A stretch of 64,000 nucleotides of DNA from Paraburkholderia kururiensis JCM 10599 = LMG 19447 (lineage in GTDB: Bacteria; Pseudomonadota; Gammaproteobacteria; Burkholderiales; Burkholderiaceae): contig NZ_RJZE01000009.1 of the NCBI RefSeq assembly GCF_003986935.1, positions 124,001 through 188,000 of the forward strand, read 5' to 3'. Within the stretch, counting starts at the first letter, position 1, and each line of letters begins with the position of its first letter. Position numbers and translations under genes: made by a program. The notes beneath the pieces were generated by a model that did not search any database, was not told where the DNA came from, and saw nothing but the letters and a program-made list of their open reading frames with translations. Of this stretch, positions 28,144 to 36,692 are shown in pieces.

Positions 28144-28172
28144 AACATAATGCACTACATTTCCCATGTAAA
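28144..28172 (-). promoter_or_regulatory. Predicted promoter of boxCBA
   Basis: On the minus strand TTTACA (28172-28167), a 17-bp spacer, then TATGTT (28149-28144), about 40 bp before the boxC start. A TGCA (28151-28154) lies inside the spacer, where a repressor would block initiation. Confidence 0.6.
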
Positions 28173-28180
28173 GCCTATAA

Positions 28181-28196
28181 ATGCATTTTAATGCAT
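28181..28196. promoter_or_regulatory. Palindrome ATGCATT-TT-AATGCAT, likely BoxR operator
   Basis: A perfect 7-2-7 inverted repeat containing two TGCA motifs lies just upstream of the boxC -35. TGCA-containing sites are known for BoxR/BzdR regulators of aromatic catabolism, so BoxR is the likely binder; that link is inference. Confidence 0.65.
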
Positions 28197-28250
28197 GTTA
28201 GCGGGTAAACCCCGACCGCCGCCCCGGTGTGGGTGAACCTGCCGTTAGCG

Positions 28251-29216
28251 CTAGCCCGCCCGCGAAGCTTCCCTGTCGGCTTCAGCCGCCAGCCTGACGG
28301 CAAGCCGGTCGCGCAGTTGCAGATAGGCGTCCGCGAGCGTCTTTTCGCTCGTATCGAAGGTCATGTCGGCGCGGCCGTAGAGTTCGTCGCGTCCCGCCAG
28401 AATGCGTTTGAGGTCGTCCATCGCCTCGCTGTTGCCGGACATGGGACGCAGGTCGCCCTGCGCCACCACCCGGCGCATGTGCTCCTCCGGGCTCGCCTGG
28501 AGCCAGACCGTGAAGCAGTGCGCAAGCAGCGTGTTGAATGTGCCGGGTTCGGAAACGAGCCCGCCAGGCGAGGCGATTACAGCCCGCTCATGCTCGCGGA
28601 TCACGGCCTCCAGCGCGCGATGCTCATAACGACGGTAGGCACTCGCGCCATAAAGCGAGTGAATTTCAGCGGGCGGGCAGCCAGCCAGTTGCTCGATCAC
28701 GCGCGTGAGTTCGACGAACGGCGCCTTGAGTTCCTGCGCCAGCATGCGGCCCAGCGTGGACTTGCCGGCGCCGCGCAGGCCGATCAACGCAATGCGGTGC
28801 TGGCGGTGCGGGTCGCGCGGCGCCTGCGAGAACATCTCGGAAAGCGCAATGCGTGCGCGTTGCAGCGCGGCCTGGTCGCGCCCGTGCAGCAGCTCGCGAA
28901 TCAGCAGCCACTCCGCCGACGACGTCGTTTCGTCGCCGATGATCTCCGCCAGCGCGCAGTTGAGTGTGGCCGCAATCTGCCGCAGGACAAGCACCGAGGC
29001 GTTTCCCGTGCCGGACTCCAGATTCGCAAGGTGGCGTTCCGAAAGCCCCGACTCAGAGGCCAGCGACTTGCGGGTTATGCCCCGGCGCGCCCGCAGCAGA
29101 CGCACGCGTTCGCCCATTGCCGACAGGAAGGGATCGCGTGTTTCGCGCTCTGCTTCGGTCTTGCCCAGTTCTTCCGCGGCCTCGGCACGCAGCTCTCCGG
29201 CGTAAGTTTGCTTCAT
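28251..29216 (-). CDS. boxR: BoxR-type regulator: XRE helix-turn-helix fused to a shikimate-kinase-like domain
   Basis: A 321-residue regulator. Residues about 33-95 form an XRE/Cro helix-turn-helix (ITRKSLASESGLSERHLANLESG). Residues about 140-305 resemble shikimate kinase, with P-loop GLRGAGKST (146-154). In characterised BzdR/BoxR the kinase-like domain binds benzoyl-CoA and relieves repression. The start at 29216 is the ATG that gives the family N-terminus. It sits between the leftward boxCBA and rightward DUF4863-boxD-bcl operons, upstream of boxC with a 147-bp gap. Confidence 0.93.
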   Translation of the reverse strand: MKQTYAGELRAEAAEELGKTEAERETRDPFLSAMGERVRLLRARRGITRKSLASESGLSERHLANLESGTGNASVLVLRQIAATLNCALAEIIGDETTSSAEWLLIRELLHGRDQAALQRARIALSEMFSQAPRDPHRQHRIALIGLRGAGKSTLGRMLAQELKAPFVELTRVIEQLAGCPPAEIHSLYGASAYRRYEHRALEAVIREHERAVIASPGGLVSEPGTFNTLLAHCFTVWLQASPEEHMRRVVAQGDLRPMSGNSEAMDDLKRILAGRDELYGRADMTFDTSEKTLADAYLQLRDRLAVRLAAEADREASRAG

Positions 29217-29494
29217 GTTTTGCGGTCCATGCTTATCAGTAGATGTACTATAGTGCTTGACATGCATCATGGCGAACGGTTAATTTTCGCCACAAATGAC
29301 TTCGATCACAAATCTTCCGCTGCGCCCCGATCGGAGTCCGATGCGTCTCTGCCGCGCCGAAGCAGGCAGCAGCGGCAATTCACTGCCGCCGCTGCACCTG
29401 CCAGGCTCGCTGCCCACATCGCACCCCGGGCACGCGCTAGCCACGCAGCCGCATGAACTTGCGTGCATACGCCAAACACTGGAGAGAGACAGGC
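29217..29494. promoter_or_regulatory. Divergent control region between boxR and the boxD-bcl operon
   Basis: This 278-bp region holds a rightward promoter (given separately) and, leftward, TATAGT (29253-29248) as a possible boxR -10. TGCA occurs at 29263-29266. The rest, 29286-29494, has no recognised gene. Confidence 0.5.
29257..29285 (+). promoter_or_regulatory. Predicted promoter of the DUF4863-boxD-bcl operon
   Basis: TTGACA (29257-29262), a 17-bp spacer, then TTAATT (29280-29285). The spacer begins with TGCA, matching the boxC promoter arrangement and suggesting the same repressor. Confidence 0.6.
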
Positions 29495-29962
29495 ATGTCC
29501 CCTCAGGAATTCCAGCGCCTGATTGCAGGCGTGACGGAACAGATCGCCGGCAGACCGCTAGACGATGCCCTTTCCACATGGCTCAACGCAACCTGGCCAG
29601 AAGGCAGCCCGATGTTCCGGGACCTGGCGGACGCGTGCCGTGCGGGCGTGACCCAAGGCTGGCTCTGTAACCGGGAAGCGGGCGGCATCCGCTACGGGCG
29701 CGTCTTCAAGCCAGTGCCGGAACTGCATGGCTTTTCTGTCGACGTGGTGGACATGAACGAGATTGCCGGTCCACATCATCGTCACCCCAACGGCGAGATC
29801 GACCTGATCATGCCGCTCACCGAAGGCGCCTTATTCGACGGCCGCTCTGCCGGCTGGTGCGTGTACGGCCCCGGCAGCGCGCATCGGCCCACCGTTTCCG
29901 AAGGCCGCGCACTGGTGCTCTATCTGCTGCCGGAAGGCGCAATCGAGTTCACTGCATCCTGA
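29495..29962 (+). CDS. DUF4863 / PnbB-like protein
   Basis: A 155-residue protein of the DUF4863 family, which includes 4-hydroxylaminobenzoate lyase (PnbB). Its C-terminal half looks cupin-like: GPHHRHPNGEIDLIMPL gives a HxHxxxE-type metal site, followed by WCVYGPGSAHRPTV. The start at 29495 follows GGAGAG; an ATG 14 codons earlier lacks a ribosome site. It opens the rightward operon, 17 bp before boxD. Members recur in box clusters, so a role in the benzoyl-CoA route is likely, but a nitro- or hydroxylamino-benzoate reaction here is not shown. Confidence 0.85.
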   Translation: MSPQEFQRLIAGVTEQIAGRPLDDALSTWLNATWPEGSPMFRDLADACRAGVTQGWLCNREAGGIRYGRVFKPVPELHGFSVDVVDMNEIAGPHHRHPNGEIDLIMPLTEGALFDGRSAGWCVYGPGSAHRPTVSEGRALVLYLLPEGAIEFTAS

Positions 29963-29979
29963 CGAGGCGAGACACACCC

Positions 29980-31590
29980 ATGACTGAGCTTCTGAAGAAT
30001 CATGCAGGCGGCCGCTGGGTTGCCGGCCAGGGCGACGGCACGATCCTGCGCGATCCTGTAACGGGCGAAGCGCTCGTGCGCGTGTCGAGCGACGGGATCG
30101 ATCTGCCGGATGCATTCCGCTTCGCGCGGGAGCAAGGCGGCAGCGCGCTGCGTCAGCTCACGTATGCCGAGCGCGCCGCGCGGCTCGCTGACATCGTGAA
30201 GCTGCTGCAATCGAAACGCGACGACTACTATGCGATCGCCACCGCCAACTCCGGCACGACACGCAACGACTCGGCTGTCGACATCGACGGTGGCATTTTC
30301 ACGCTCTCGTATTACGCGAAGCTGGGCGCATCGCTCGGGTCCGTGCGCGCGCTGCGCGAAGGCGCCGCCGTGTCGCTCAGCAAGGACCAGTCGTTCGCCG
30401 CTCAGCACGTGTTGACACCCACGCACGGCGTGGCGCTCCTCATCAACGCGTTCAACTTCCCTTCGTGGGGACTGTGGGAAAAAGCCGGCCCCGCCCTGCT
30501 TTCGGGGGTGCCGATCATCGTCAAGCCCGCCACCGCGACGGCCTGGCTCACGCACCGCATGGTGGCCGACGTCGTGGAGGCCAACATCCTGCCGCCCGGC
30601 GCGCTCTCCGTCATCTGCGGCAGCGCGGCGGGTCTGCTCGATCAGATTCAGGCGTTCGACGTGGTTTCCTTCACCGGCTCTGCGCAAACTGCGGCGACGC
30701 TGCGCGCTCACCCCGCTTTCGTCGAGCGCGGTGCGCGGCTGAACGTGGAGGCCGACAGCCTCAATAGCGCAATGCTCTGCGCGGGCACGTCGCCCGACTC
30801 GCCCGCATTCGACCTGTTCGTGAACGAGGTAGCGCGTGAAATGACCGTGAAGTCCGGCCAGAAATGCACGGCGATTCGCCGCGCGTTCGTGCCGGCGCCG
30901 CTTTTCGACGCGGCTGTGGAAGCCCTCAAGGCCAAACTCGCCAGGGTCACGGTGGGCAACCCGCGCAACGAAAGCGTACGCATGGGGTCGCTTGTGAGCC
31001 GTGCTCAACTCGAGAACGTGCGCGCAGGCATTGCGCTGCTGCGCGAAGAGGCCACGCTCGCATTCGACGGATCGACCGTGCCGCTCGTCGATGCGGACGC
31101 CTCCGTTGCCGCATGCATCGGCCCGCATCTTTTCGCCATGCGTGACCCCGACACCGCGAAGCACCTCCATGACGTCGAAGTGTTCGGCCCTGTGGCCACC
31201 GTGGCACCGTACCGCATCGAAAGCGCAGGCGTCCCTTCAGGCGACACCTTGCCCGAAGCGCATGCCATCGCACTCGCGCGGCGCACTCACGGGTCGCTCG
31301 TTGCATCCGTCTATGGCGACGACGACGTCCACCTCGCCCGCGTGGCGTTGGCGCTTGCCGATTCGCACGGTCGCGTGCACGTCGTCTCGCCGAACGCGCA
31401 GACCAGCCACACCGGCCACGGCAACGTCATGCCGATGTCGCTCCACGGCGGCCCGGGCCGCGCAGGCGGTGGAGAAGAACTGGGCGGTCTGCGCGCGCTG
31501 CATTTCTACCACCGGCGTGCCGCGATCCAGCAGGCTGCCGGGGGAATCGACGCGATCGCGCAACTCACCACGCGAATCGATCAACCGTAA
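29980..31590 (+). CDS. boxD: 3,4-dehydroadipyl-CoA semialdehyde dehydrogenase BoxD
   Basis: A 536-residue NADP-type aldehyde dehydrogenase that oxidises the BoxC product to 3,4-dehydroadipyl-CoA. Catalytic Cys296 lies in KSGQKCTAIRR and the general base Glu257 in NVEADSLNS. INAFNFPSWGLWEKAGPAL is the cofactor-side signature shared with the PaaZ-type aldehyde dehydrogenase group, but no hydratase domain follows. It lies 17 bp after the DUF4863 gene and 175 bp before benzoate-CoA ligase. Confidence 0.94.
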   Translation: MTELLKNHAGGRWVAGQGDGTILRDPVTGEALVRVSSDGIDLPDAFRFAREQGGSALRQLTYAERAARLADIVKLLQSKRDDYYAIATANSGTTRNDSAVDIDGGIFTLSYYAKLGASLGSVRALREGAAVSLSKDQSFAAQHVLTPTHGVALLINAFNFPSWGLWEKAGPALLSGVPIIVKPATATAWLTHRMVADVVEANILPPGALSVICGSAAGLLDQIQAFDVVSFTGSAQTAATLRAHPAFVERGARLNVEADSLNSAMLCAGTSPDSPAFDLFVNEVAREMTVKSGQKCTAIRRAFVPAPLFDAAVEALKAKLARVTVGNPRNESVRMGSLVSRAQLENVRAGIALLREEATLAFDGSTVPLVDADASVAACIGPHLFAMRDPDTAKHLHDVEVFGPVATVAPYRIESAGVPSGDTLPEAHAIALARRTHGSLVASVYGDDDVHLARVALALADSHGRVHVVSPNAQTSHTGHGNVMPMSLHGGPGRAGGGEELGGLRALHFYHRRAAIQQAAGGIDAIAQLTTRIDQP

Positions 31591-31765
31591 CTGGCAGCAA
31601 AACGATAGACCCGAGAGACACAACCCGCCACACGTCAAAGCCGTCAACGAACGGCAATGCGTTCAGCCGGCACATGCAAGCGCATTGAGATCAGAGAGAC
31701 GAGACACACGCGGCCCGCAGAGCCCGACGCAGATCGGCCCTTGGCCGCACAAGCCTGGAGGAACC

Positions 31766-33361
31766 ATGGAAGCCTTGCTGGAAACGCCGGCCAACCGGCC
31801 CGTATCGATTGCCGAACCGCCGCCGGCGCAGTTCAATTTCGCGACGCACGTGTTCCGTCTGAACGAGGCGCGTGCGAGCAAGGCGGCCTATATCGACGAT
31901 GCAGGCGCCACCTCCTACGGCGAACTCGAAGACCGCGCGCGGCGCTTCGCCAGTGCACTGCACGCCCTCGGCATTCACGCCGAGGAGCGCCTGCTGCTCG
32001 TCATGCAGGATACGGTCGAGTTGCCGGTCGCGTTCCTCGGCGCGCTCTACGCGGGCGTCGTGCCTGTGGTGGCGAATACGCTGCTCACATCGGCCGACTA
32101 CACCTACATGCTCTCGCACGGCCACGCGCGCGCCGTGATTGCGTCGGGCCCCGTACTCGCCAACGTGCGCGAAGCGCTCGCGGGCGCAGAAAGCGACGAT
32201 TGCATGCTGATCGTCTCGCGTCCCATGGACGCGACCGCCGAAGCACCGCAGCGCGTGCTGCACGAGCTGACCGATCAGGCCGCGCCCGCCGCGAAGCCTG
32301 CATCCACGGGTGCCGACGACATCGCCTTCTGGCTCTACTCGTCGGGTTCAACGGGAAAGCCCAAGGGCACCGTGCATACTCACGCGAACCTGTACTGGAC
32401 CGCGGAGCTTTACGCCAAACCCGTTCTCGGCATTCATGAGGATGACGTAGTGTTCTCTGCGGCCAAGCTTTTCTTCGCGTACGGACTCGGCAACGGCCTC
32501 ACGTTCCCGCTCTCGGTGGGCGCCACCACTGTACTGATGGCTGAGCGCCCCACGCCCGCCGCCGTGTTCGAGCGCCTCGCGAAGCACCGCCCCACCATCT
32601 TCTACGGCGTGCCGACGCTCTACGCGAACATGCTCTCGTCACCTCAGTTGCCCCCTCGCGACGATGTGGCACTGCGCGTGTGCGCCTCGGCCGGCGAGGC
32701 CTTGCCACGCGAAGTCGGCGAGCGCTTTACTGCGCATTTCGGCTGCGAAATTCTCGACGGCATTGGCTCGACGGAAATGCTGCACATCTTTCTCTCGAAT
32801 CGGCCGGGCGAAGTGGAGTACGGCACGACGGGACGCCCTGTGCCGGGCTACGAGGTCGAACTGCGCGACGAAGCCGGGCAGCCTGTGGCCGAGGGCGAAG
32901 TGGGCGACCTCTATATCAAGGGGCCTAGCGCCGCGCTCATGTACTGGGGCAATCGCGAGAAAAGCCGCGCCACGTTTCTGGGCGAATGGCTGCGCAGCGG
33001 CGACAAATATCGCAAACTGCCCAATGGTTGCTACGTCTACGCGGGGCGCAGCGACGACATGCTGAAGGTCAGCGGTCAATACGTGTCACCCGTGGAAGTC
33101 GAGATGGTGCTCGTGCAGCACGAGGCGGTGCTGGAGGCCGCAGTGGTGGGTGTCGATCACAGCGGGCTCGTGAAAACGCGGGCTTTCGTTGTGCTCAAGC
33201 CCGGCATTGCGCCACTCGATAGGCTCGTGGACGAGCTGAAGGCATTCGTGAAGGAACGGCTCGCACCCCACAAGTATCCGCGCGACATCCAGTTCGTGGA
33301 CGACCTGCCGAAGACCGCAACGGGTAAGATTCAACGGTTCAAACTACGCGAACTGCTTTGA
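31766..33361 (+). CDS. bclA: Benzoate-CoA ligase
   Basis: A 531-residue acyl-adenylate-forming enzyme that makes benzoyl-CoA from benzoate, ATP and CoA, the entry step of the box route. Motifs: A3 YSSGSTGKPKGTVHTH, A5 region DGIGSTEMLHIFLSN, A8 YAGRSDDMLKVSGQYVSP, and the C-terminal lysine in PKTATGKIQRFKL. The DGIGSTEMLHIF segment is typical of benzoate/hydroxybenzoate ligases. The start follows GGAGGAA, a strong ribosome site. The next gene begins 11 bp later. Confidence 0.96.
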   Translation: MEALLETPANRPVSIAEPPPAQFNFATHVFRLNEARASKAAYIDDAGATSYGELEDRARRFASALHALGIHAEERLLLVMQDTVELPVAFLGALYAGVVPVVANTLLTSADYTYMLSHGHARAVIASGPVLANVREALAGAESDDCMLIVSRPMDATAEAPQRVLHELTDQAAPAAKPASTGADDIAFWLYSSGSTGKPKGTVHTHANLYWTAELYAKPVLGIHEDDVVFSAAKLFFAYGLGNGLTFPLSVGATTVLMAERPTPAAVFERLAKHRPTIFYGVPTLYANMLSSPQLPPRDDVALRVCASAGEALPREVGERFTAHFGCEILDGIGSTEMLHIFLSNRPGEVEYGTTGRPVPGYEVELRDEAGQPVAEGEVGDLYIKGPSAALMYWGNREKSRATFLGEWLRSGDKYRKLPNGCYVYAGRSDDMLKVSGQYVSPVEVEMVLVQHEAVLEAAVVGVDHSGLVKTRAFVVLKPGIAPLDRLVDELKAFVKERLAPHKYPRDIQFVDDLPKTATGKIQRFKLRELL

Positions 33362-33372
33362 GGTGCGTGTTC

Positions 33373-34227
33373 ATGTCCGTTATGTCCGATTCCGCCAGCG
33401 TCCTGCCCAGCGCTACCGCAACGGAACACGCGTTTGCCGCGCTACCGGCTACGCGCTCGCACGGCCCGCTGCGCATCGAATACCGTTGGCTCAACGCCGG
33501 ACTGCACGATGCGCCGCTCGCCATCTTTCTGCACGAGGGGCTCGGGTCGGTGGCGATGTGGAAGCAATGGCCGCAAACGCTCTGCGACGCACTGGGTTTT
33601 CGCGGGCTTGTCTACTCGCGTCCCGGCTACGGCAAGTCCACGCCGCGCGCCGCGGAGGTCAGATGGCCCGTTGAATTCATGCACCAGCAGGCACGAGAGA
33701 TTCTGCCGGATTTGCTCGACGCGCTCGGCATCGATGCCGCTGAACGCGAACGCATGTGGCTCGTGGGTCATAGCGACGGGGGATCCATCGCACTGCTTTA
33801 TGCTTGCGCTTTTCCGCAGGCGCTCGCCGGTGCTGTCGTTATCGCGCCACACGTGGTCGTGGAGCAGGTTTCGGTCGAGAGCATCGCGAAAGCGAAGATC
33901 GAGTACGACGACGGCAATCTGCGCGACAAGCTCGCGCGTTATCACGACGACGTAGACTCCGCGTTCTTCGGCTGGAACGACATCTGGCTCGACCCCGCGT
34001 TTCGGGCCTGGGACATCACGGCCGTGCTGCCCGACATTCGCTGCCGCCTGCTCGCCGTGCAAGGCCACGACGACGAATACGGCACGATGGAACAGATCGA
34101 TGCAATCCAGCGTAGCGTGGCGCACGCACGCCTCGTGAAGCTGACTGACTGCGGACACTCGCCGCATCGCGATGCGCCCGCCGCATTGAATGCCGCGATC
34201 GCGGACTTCGTGCGGCACGAGGACTAA
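33373..34227 (+). CDS. Alpha/beta hydrolase of the box cluster
   Basis: A 284-residue alpha/beta hydrolase with FLHEGLGSVAMWKQWP (oxyanion region), nucleophile GHSDGG, and His in LTDCGHSPHRD. Box clusters commonly include such a gene, proposed as a lactonase or a thioesterase that rescues trapped CoA; neither is proven. ATGs at 33373 and 33382 are both possible starts. It is joined to the ligase by 11 bp and to the acetyltransferase by 11 bp, so it is part of the operon. Confidence 0.85.
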   Translation: MSVMSDSASVLPSATATEHAFAALPATRSHGPLRIEYRWLNAGLHDAPLAIFLHEGLGSVAMWKQWPQTLCDALGFRGLVYSRPGYGKSTPRAAEVRWPVEFMHQQAREILPDLLDALGIDAAERERMWLVGHSDGGSIALLYACAFPQALAGAVVIAPHVVVEQVSVESIAKAKIEYDDGNLRDKLARYHDDVDSAFFGWNDIWLDPAFRAWDITAVLPDIRCRLLAVQGHDDEYGTMEQIDAIQRSVAHARLVKLTDCGHSPHRDAPAALNAAIADFVRHED

Positions 34228-34238
34228 GAGGACACGCC

Positions 34239-34772
34239 ATGCAGCCCGCCACGACGCTCGAAACGCCACGCCTCGTTCTACGCCCGCATACCGCGGACGA
34301 TTTCGAAGATAGTCTCGCCATGTGGTCCGACCCGCAGGTGACGCGTTATATCGGCGGCAAACCGTTCAGCCGCGAAGAAGTCTGGGCGCGGCTGTTGCGT
34401 TACGTGGGTCACTGGGCGCTGCTCGGTTTCGGCTATTGGGCCGTGCGCGAGAAAACGACGGGAAGGTTTGTAGGCGAGGCAGGCTTTGCGGACTTCCAGC
34501 GCGAGATCGAGCCGCCGTTCGACGGCACGCCCGAAATCGGATGGGCGCTCGCGGCGTGGGCGCACGGGCAAGGTTATGCGACCGAAACCGTACGTGCGGC
34601 GCTCGCATGGGCCGACGAAAAATGGCCCAACACGCAAACCGTCTGCATGATCAGCCCTGCCAATGCAGCGTCGATTCGCGTGGCGAGCAAATGCGGTTAC
34701 CGCGAAAGCGGCAGCGTGCTCTATAAGGAGCGGCCCGTCACCGTGTATCGGCGCACGCCGGGAACCCGCTAG
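34239..34772 (+). CDS. GNAT family N-acetyltransferase (RimJ/RimL-like)
   Basis: A 177-residue acetyltransferase of the type 3 GNAT group. The acetyl-CoA site is seen in EIGWALAAWAHGQGYATETVRAAL (V-AHGQGYA loop), followed by the ISPANAASIRVASKCGYRE motif. The N-terminus LETPRLVLRPHTADDFE is typical of RimJ/RimL-like proteins. Substrate unknown. It closes the rightward operon and converges with the ABC transporter genes 24 bp away. Its link to benzoate is by position only. Confidence 0.9.
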   Translation: MQPATTLETPRLVLRPHTADDFEDSLAMWSDPQVTRYIGGKPFSREEVWARLLRYVGHWALLGFGYWAVREKTTGRFVGEAGFADFQREIEPPFDGTPEIGWALAAWAHGQGYATETVRAALAWADEKWPNTQTVCMISPANAASIRVASKCGYRESGSVLYKERPVTVYRRTPGTR

Positions 34773-34796
34773 CGCAGCGCACCTGCACCGCTGCCC

Positions 34797-35864
34797 TCAA
34801 ATCCCTTCTTCCAGCACGAGCAGGTTGTCGTGCGAAAAACCCAGCGCCACAGGTTGCCCGCGCTCGGGCAACTGACGCCCCGGGTCGTTGAACACGTCGA
34901 GCGACAGCACGGCCTCGTTCACGCGCGCGCGAATCCGCACCACGGAGCCGAGAAAGTTCACGTCCTCCACCGTGGCTGCCAGCGTATTGCGGCCCGGCGC
35001 CGGTGCTTCCAGCACGATGGCCTCGGGACGCAACGCGAGCAGCCGCTTCTTGCCGGCATCGTCCGATGCGAGCGCGCGGGTCGTGACGAGCTCCTGGCCA
35101 TCCACCGCCATGCGCCCCGTTGCCGGGTCCACCACGTGCCCCGTGAGGATGTTGAGCGTGCCGACGAACGACGCTACGAAACGCGTGCGCGGGAAGTTGT
35201 AGATCTGCGCGGGCGAGCCAACCTGCTCGATGCGACCTTCGTTCATCACGACGATGCGGTCGGAGATGGAAAGCGCCTCCTCCTGGTCGTGCGTGACGAA
35301 GATCGACGTAATGCCCAGTTCGCGCTGCAACGTGCGAATGTCTTCGCGCAATGAAATGCGGATTTTCGCGTCCAGCGCCGAAAGGGGTTCGTCGAGCAGC
35401 AGCACTTCGGGCTTGCCTGCCAGCGCGCGCGCCAGTGCCACACGCTGCTGCTGCCCACCCGAGAGTTGCCACGGGTAACGCGCGGCGAGTGCGGGCAGCT
35501 TGATGAGTTGCAGCATCTCGTCCACGCGGCGGCGAATCTCATCGGCCGACTTGCCTGCCACGCGCAACCCGAAGCCGATATTCTCGGCCACAGTCATGTT
35601 CGGAAAGAGCGCATACGACTGGAACACCATGCCCACGTTGCGCTGACGCGTGCGCATGTGCGTAACGTCGCGCCCGCCGATGCGAATCGTGCCGCGCGTG
35701 GGCGTTTCGAAGCCCGCGATCATGCGCAGCACGGTCGTTTTCCCGCAGCCCGACGGCCCCAGGAACGTGACGAACTCGCCGCGTTCGATCTGCATATCGA
35801 ACTGATGCAGCGCCGTGTTGGTGCCGAAGGTCTTGTGCAGGTTTTCGATTTCGAGAAATGCCAT
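34797..35864 (-). CDS. ABC transporter ATP-binding protein (Fe3+/polyamine type)
   Basis: A 355-residue importer ATPase. Walker A GPSGCGKTT, signature LSGGQQQRVALARAL, Walker B LLLDEPLSALD and the switch His in VTHDQEEAL are all intact. A C-terminal TOBE-like domain (about 240-355) follows. It energises the two permeases encoded next upstream. It is the last gene of a four-gene leftward operon: binding protein, two permeases, ATPase. Substrate not assignable. Confidence 0.94.
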   Translation of the reverse strand: MAFLEIENLHKTFGTNTALHQFDMQIERGEFVTFLGPSGCGKTTVLRMIAGFETPTRGTIRIGGRDVTHMRTRQRNVGMVFQSYALFPNMTVAENIGFGLRVAGKSADEIRRRVDEMLQLIKLPALAARYPWQLSGGQQQRVALARALAGKPEVLLLDEPLSALDAKIRISLREDIRTLQRELGITSIFVTHDQEEALSISDRIVVMNEGRIEQVGSPAQIYNFPRTRFVASFVGTLNILTGHVVDPATGRMAVDGQELVTTRALASDDAGKKRLLALRPEAIVLEAPAPGRNTLAATVEDVNFLGSVVRIRARVNEAVLSLDVFNDPGRQLPERGQPVALGFSHDNLLVLEEGI

Positions 35865-35900
35865 GACTTGTTGCCTTGCTGGATCGGTTGCGTTGCGGCG

Positions 35901-36692
35901 TCAATGGCCGGGGGCGCTCGCGGCGCGCGCCGAGCCGAACACCTGGATCAGACCCATGGAGGCCCACGTCACCACGAACGCGATGATGGCGAGCGCCGAC
36001 GGTTCATAGGCGCGGTTCGCGCCGATCAATTGCAGATACGGACCGAACGCGGGCCGGTCGAGCAGGCTCGCAATCGTGAATTCGCCCATTACCACGGCAA
36101 ACGTGAGGAATGCGCCAGAGAGAATGCCCGAGCGGATGTTGGGCAGGATCACGCGAAAGAGAATGGTCGGCCAGCGCGCGCCGAGGCACTCCGCTGCTTC
36201 GGTAAGCGAACGGACGTCCACGGCGCGCAGGCCGGTGTCCACCGCGCGATACATGTAGGGCAGCGCAAGCGTCACGTACCCGCACACGAGCAGCAAATCG
36301 GTCGCGCGTTCGTTGCCCGTGAGCGGCAGGATCGAACTGCTGTTGTAGATGCGCAGATAGCCGAACACGATCACGATGGCGGGCACCACGAGCGGCAGCA
36401 ACGTGATGAATTCCACGATGGGCCGCAGCTTCGGCAGACGCAGCCGCACCCAGTACGCCGTGGGCACGACGAGCAGAATGCCCACCACGATGGTGAGCAA
36501 CGCCATCAGAATGGAATAGCCGAACGAGGCCTGAAAACGTGGGTCGGCCAGCACCACGCGATACGCGTCCAGGCTATACGTGTCGCGCCGCATCCGCAGG
36601 CTGAATTCGAACGTTGCAATGAGCGGCACGAGGAAATATACGGCGCCTACGATCATCGCCGTCCATGCGCCTACGCGCGATTGCGTCTTCAT
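35901..36692 (-). CDS. ABC transporter permease (PotC-like)
   Basis: A 263-residue inner-membrane permease of the binding-protein-dependent importer family, with about six helices. The EAA loop is at EAAECLGARWPTILFRVILPNIRSGI, which couples to the ATPase. Its start overlaps the end of the preceding permease by 4 bp, and the ATPase follows after 36 bp. Confidence 0.93.
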   Translation of the reverse strand: MKTQSRVGAWTAMIVGAVYFLVPLIATFEFSLRMRRDTYSLDAYRVVLADPRFQASFGYSILMALLTIVVGILLVVPTAYWVRLRLPKLRPIVEFITLLPLVVPAIVIVFGYLRIYNSSSILPLTGNERATDLLLVCGYVTLALPYMYRAVDTGLRAVDVRSLTEAAECLGARWPTILFRVILPNIRSGILSGAFLTFAVVMGEFTIASLLDRPAFGPYLQLIGANRAYEPSALAIIAFVVTWASMGLIQVFGSARAASAPGH

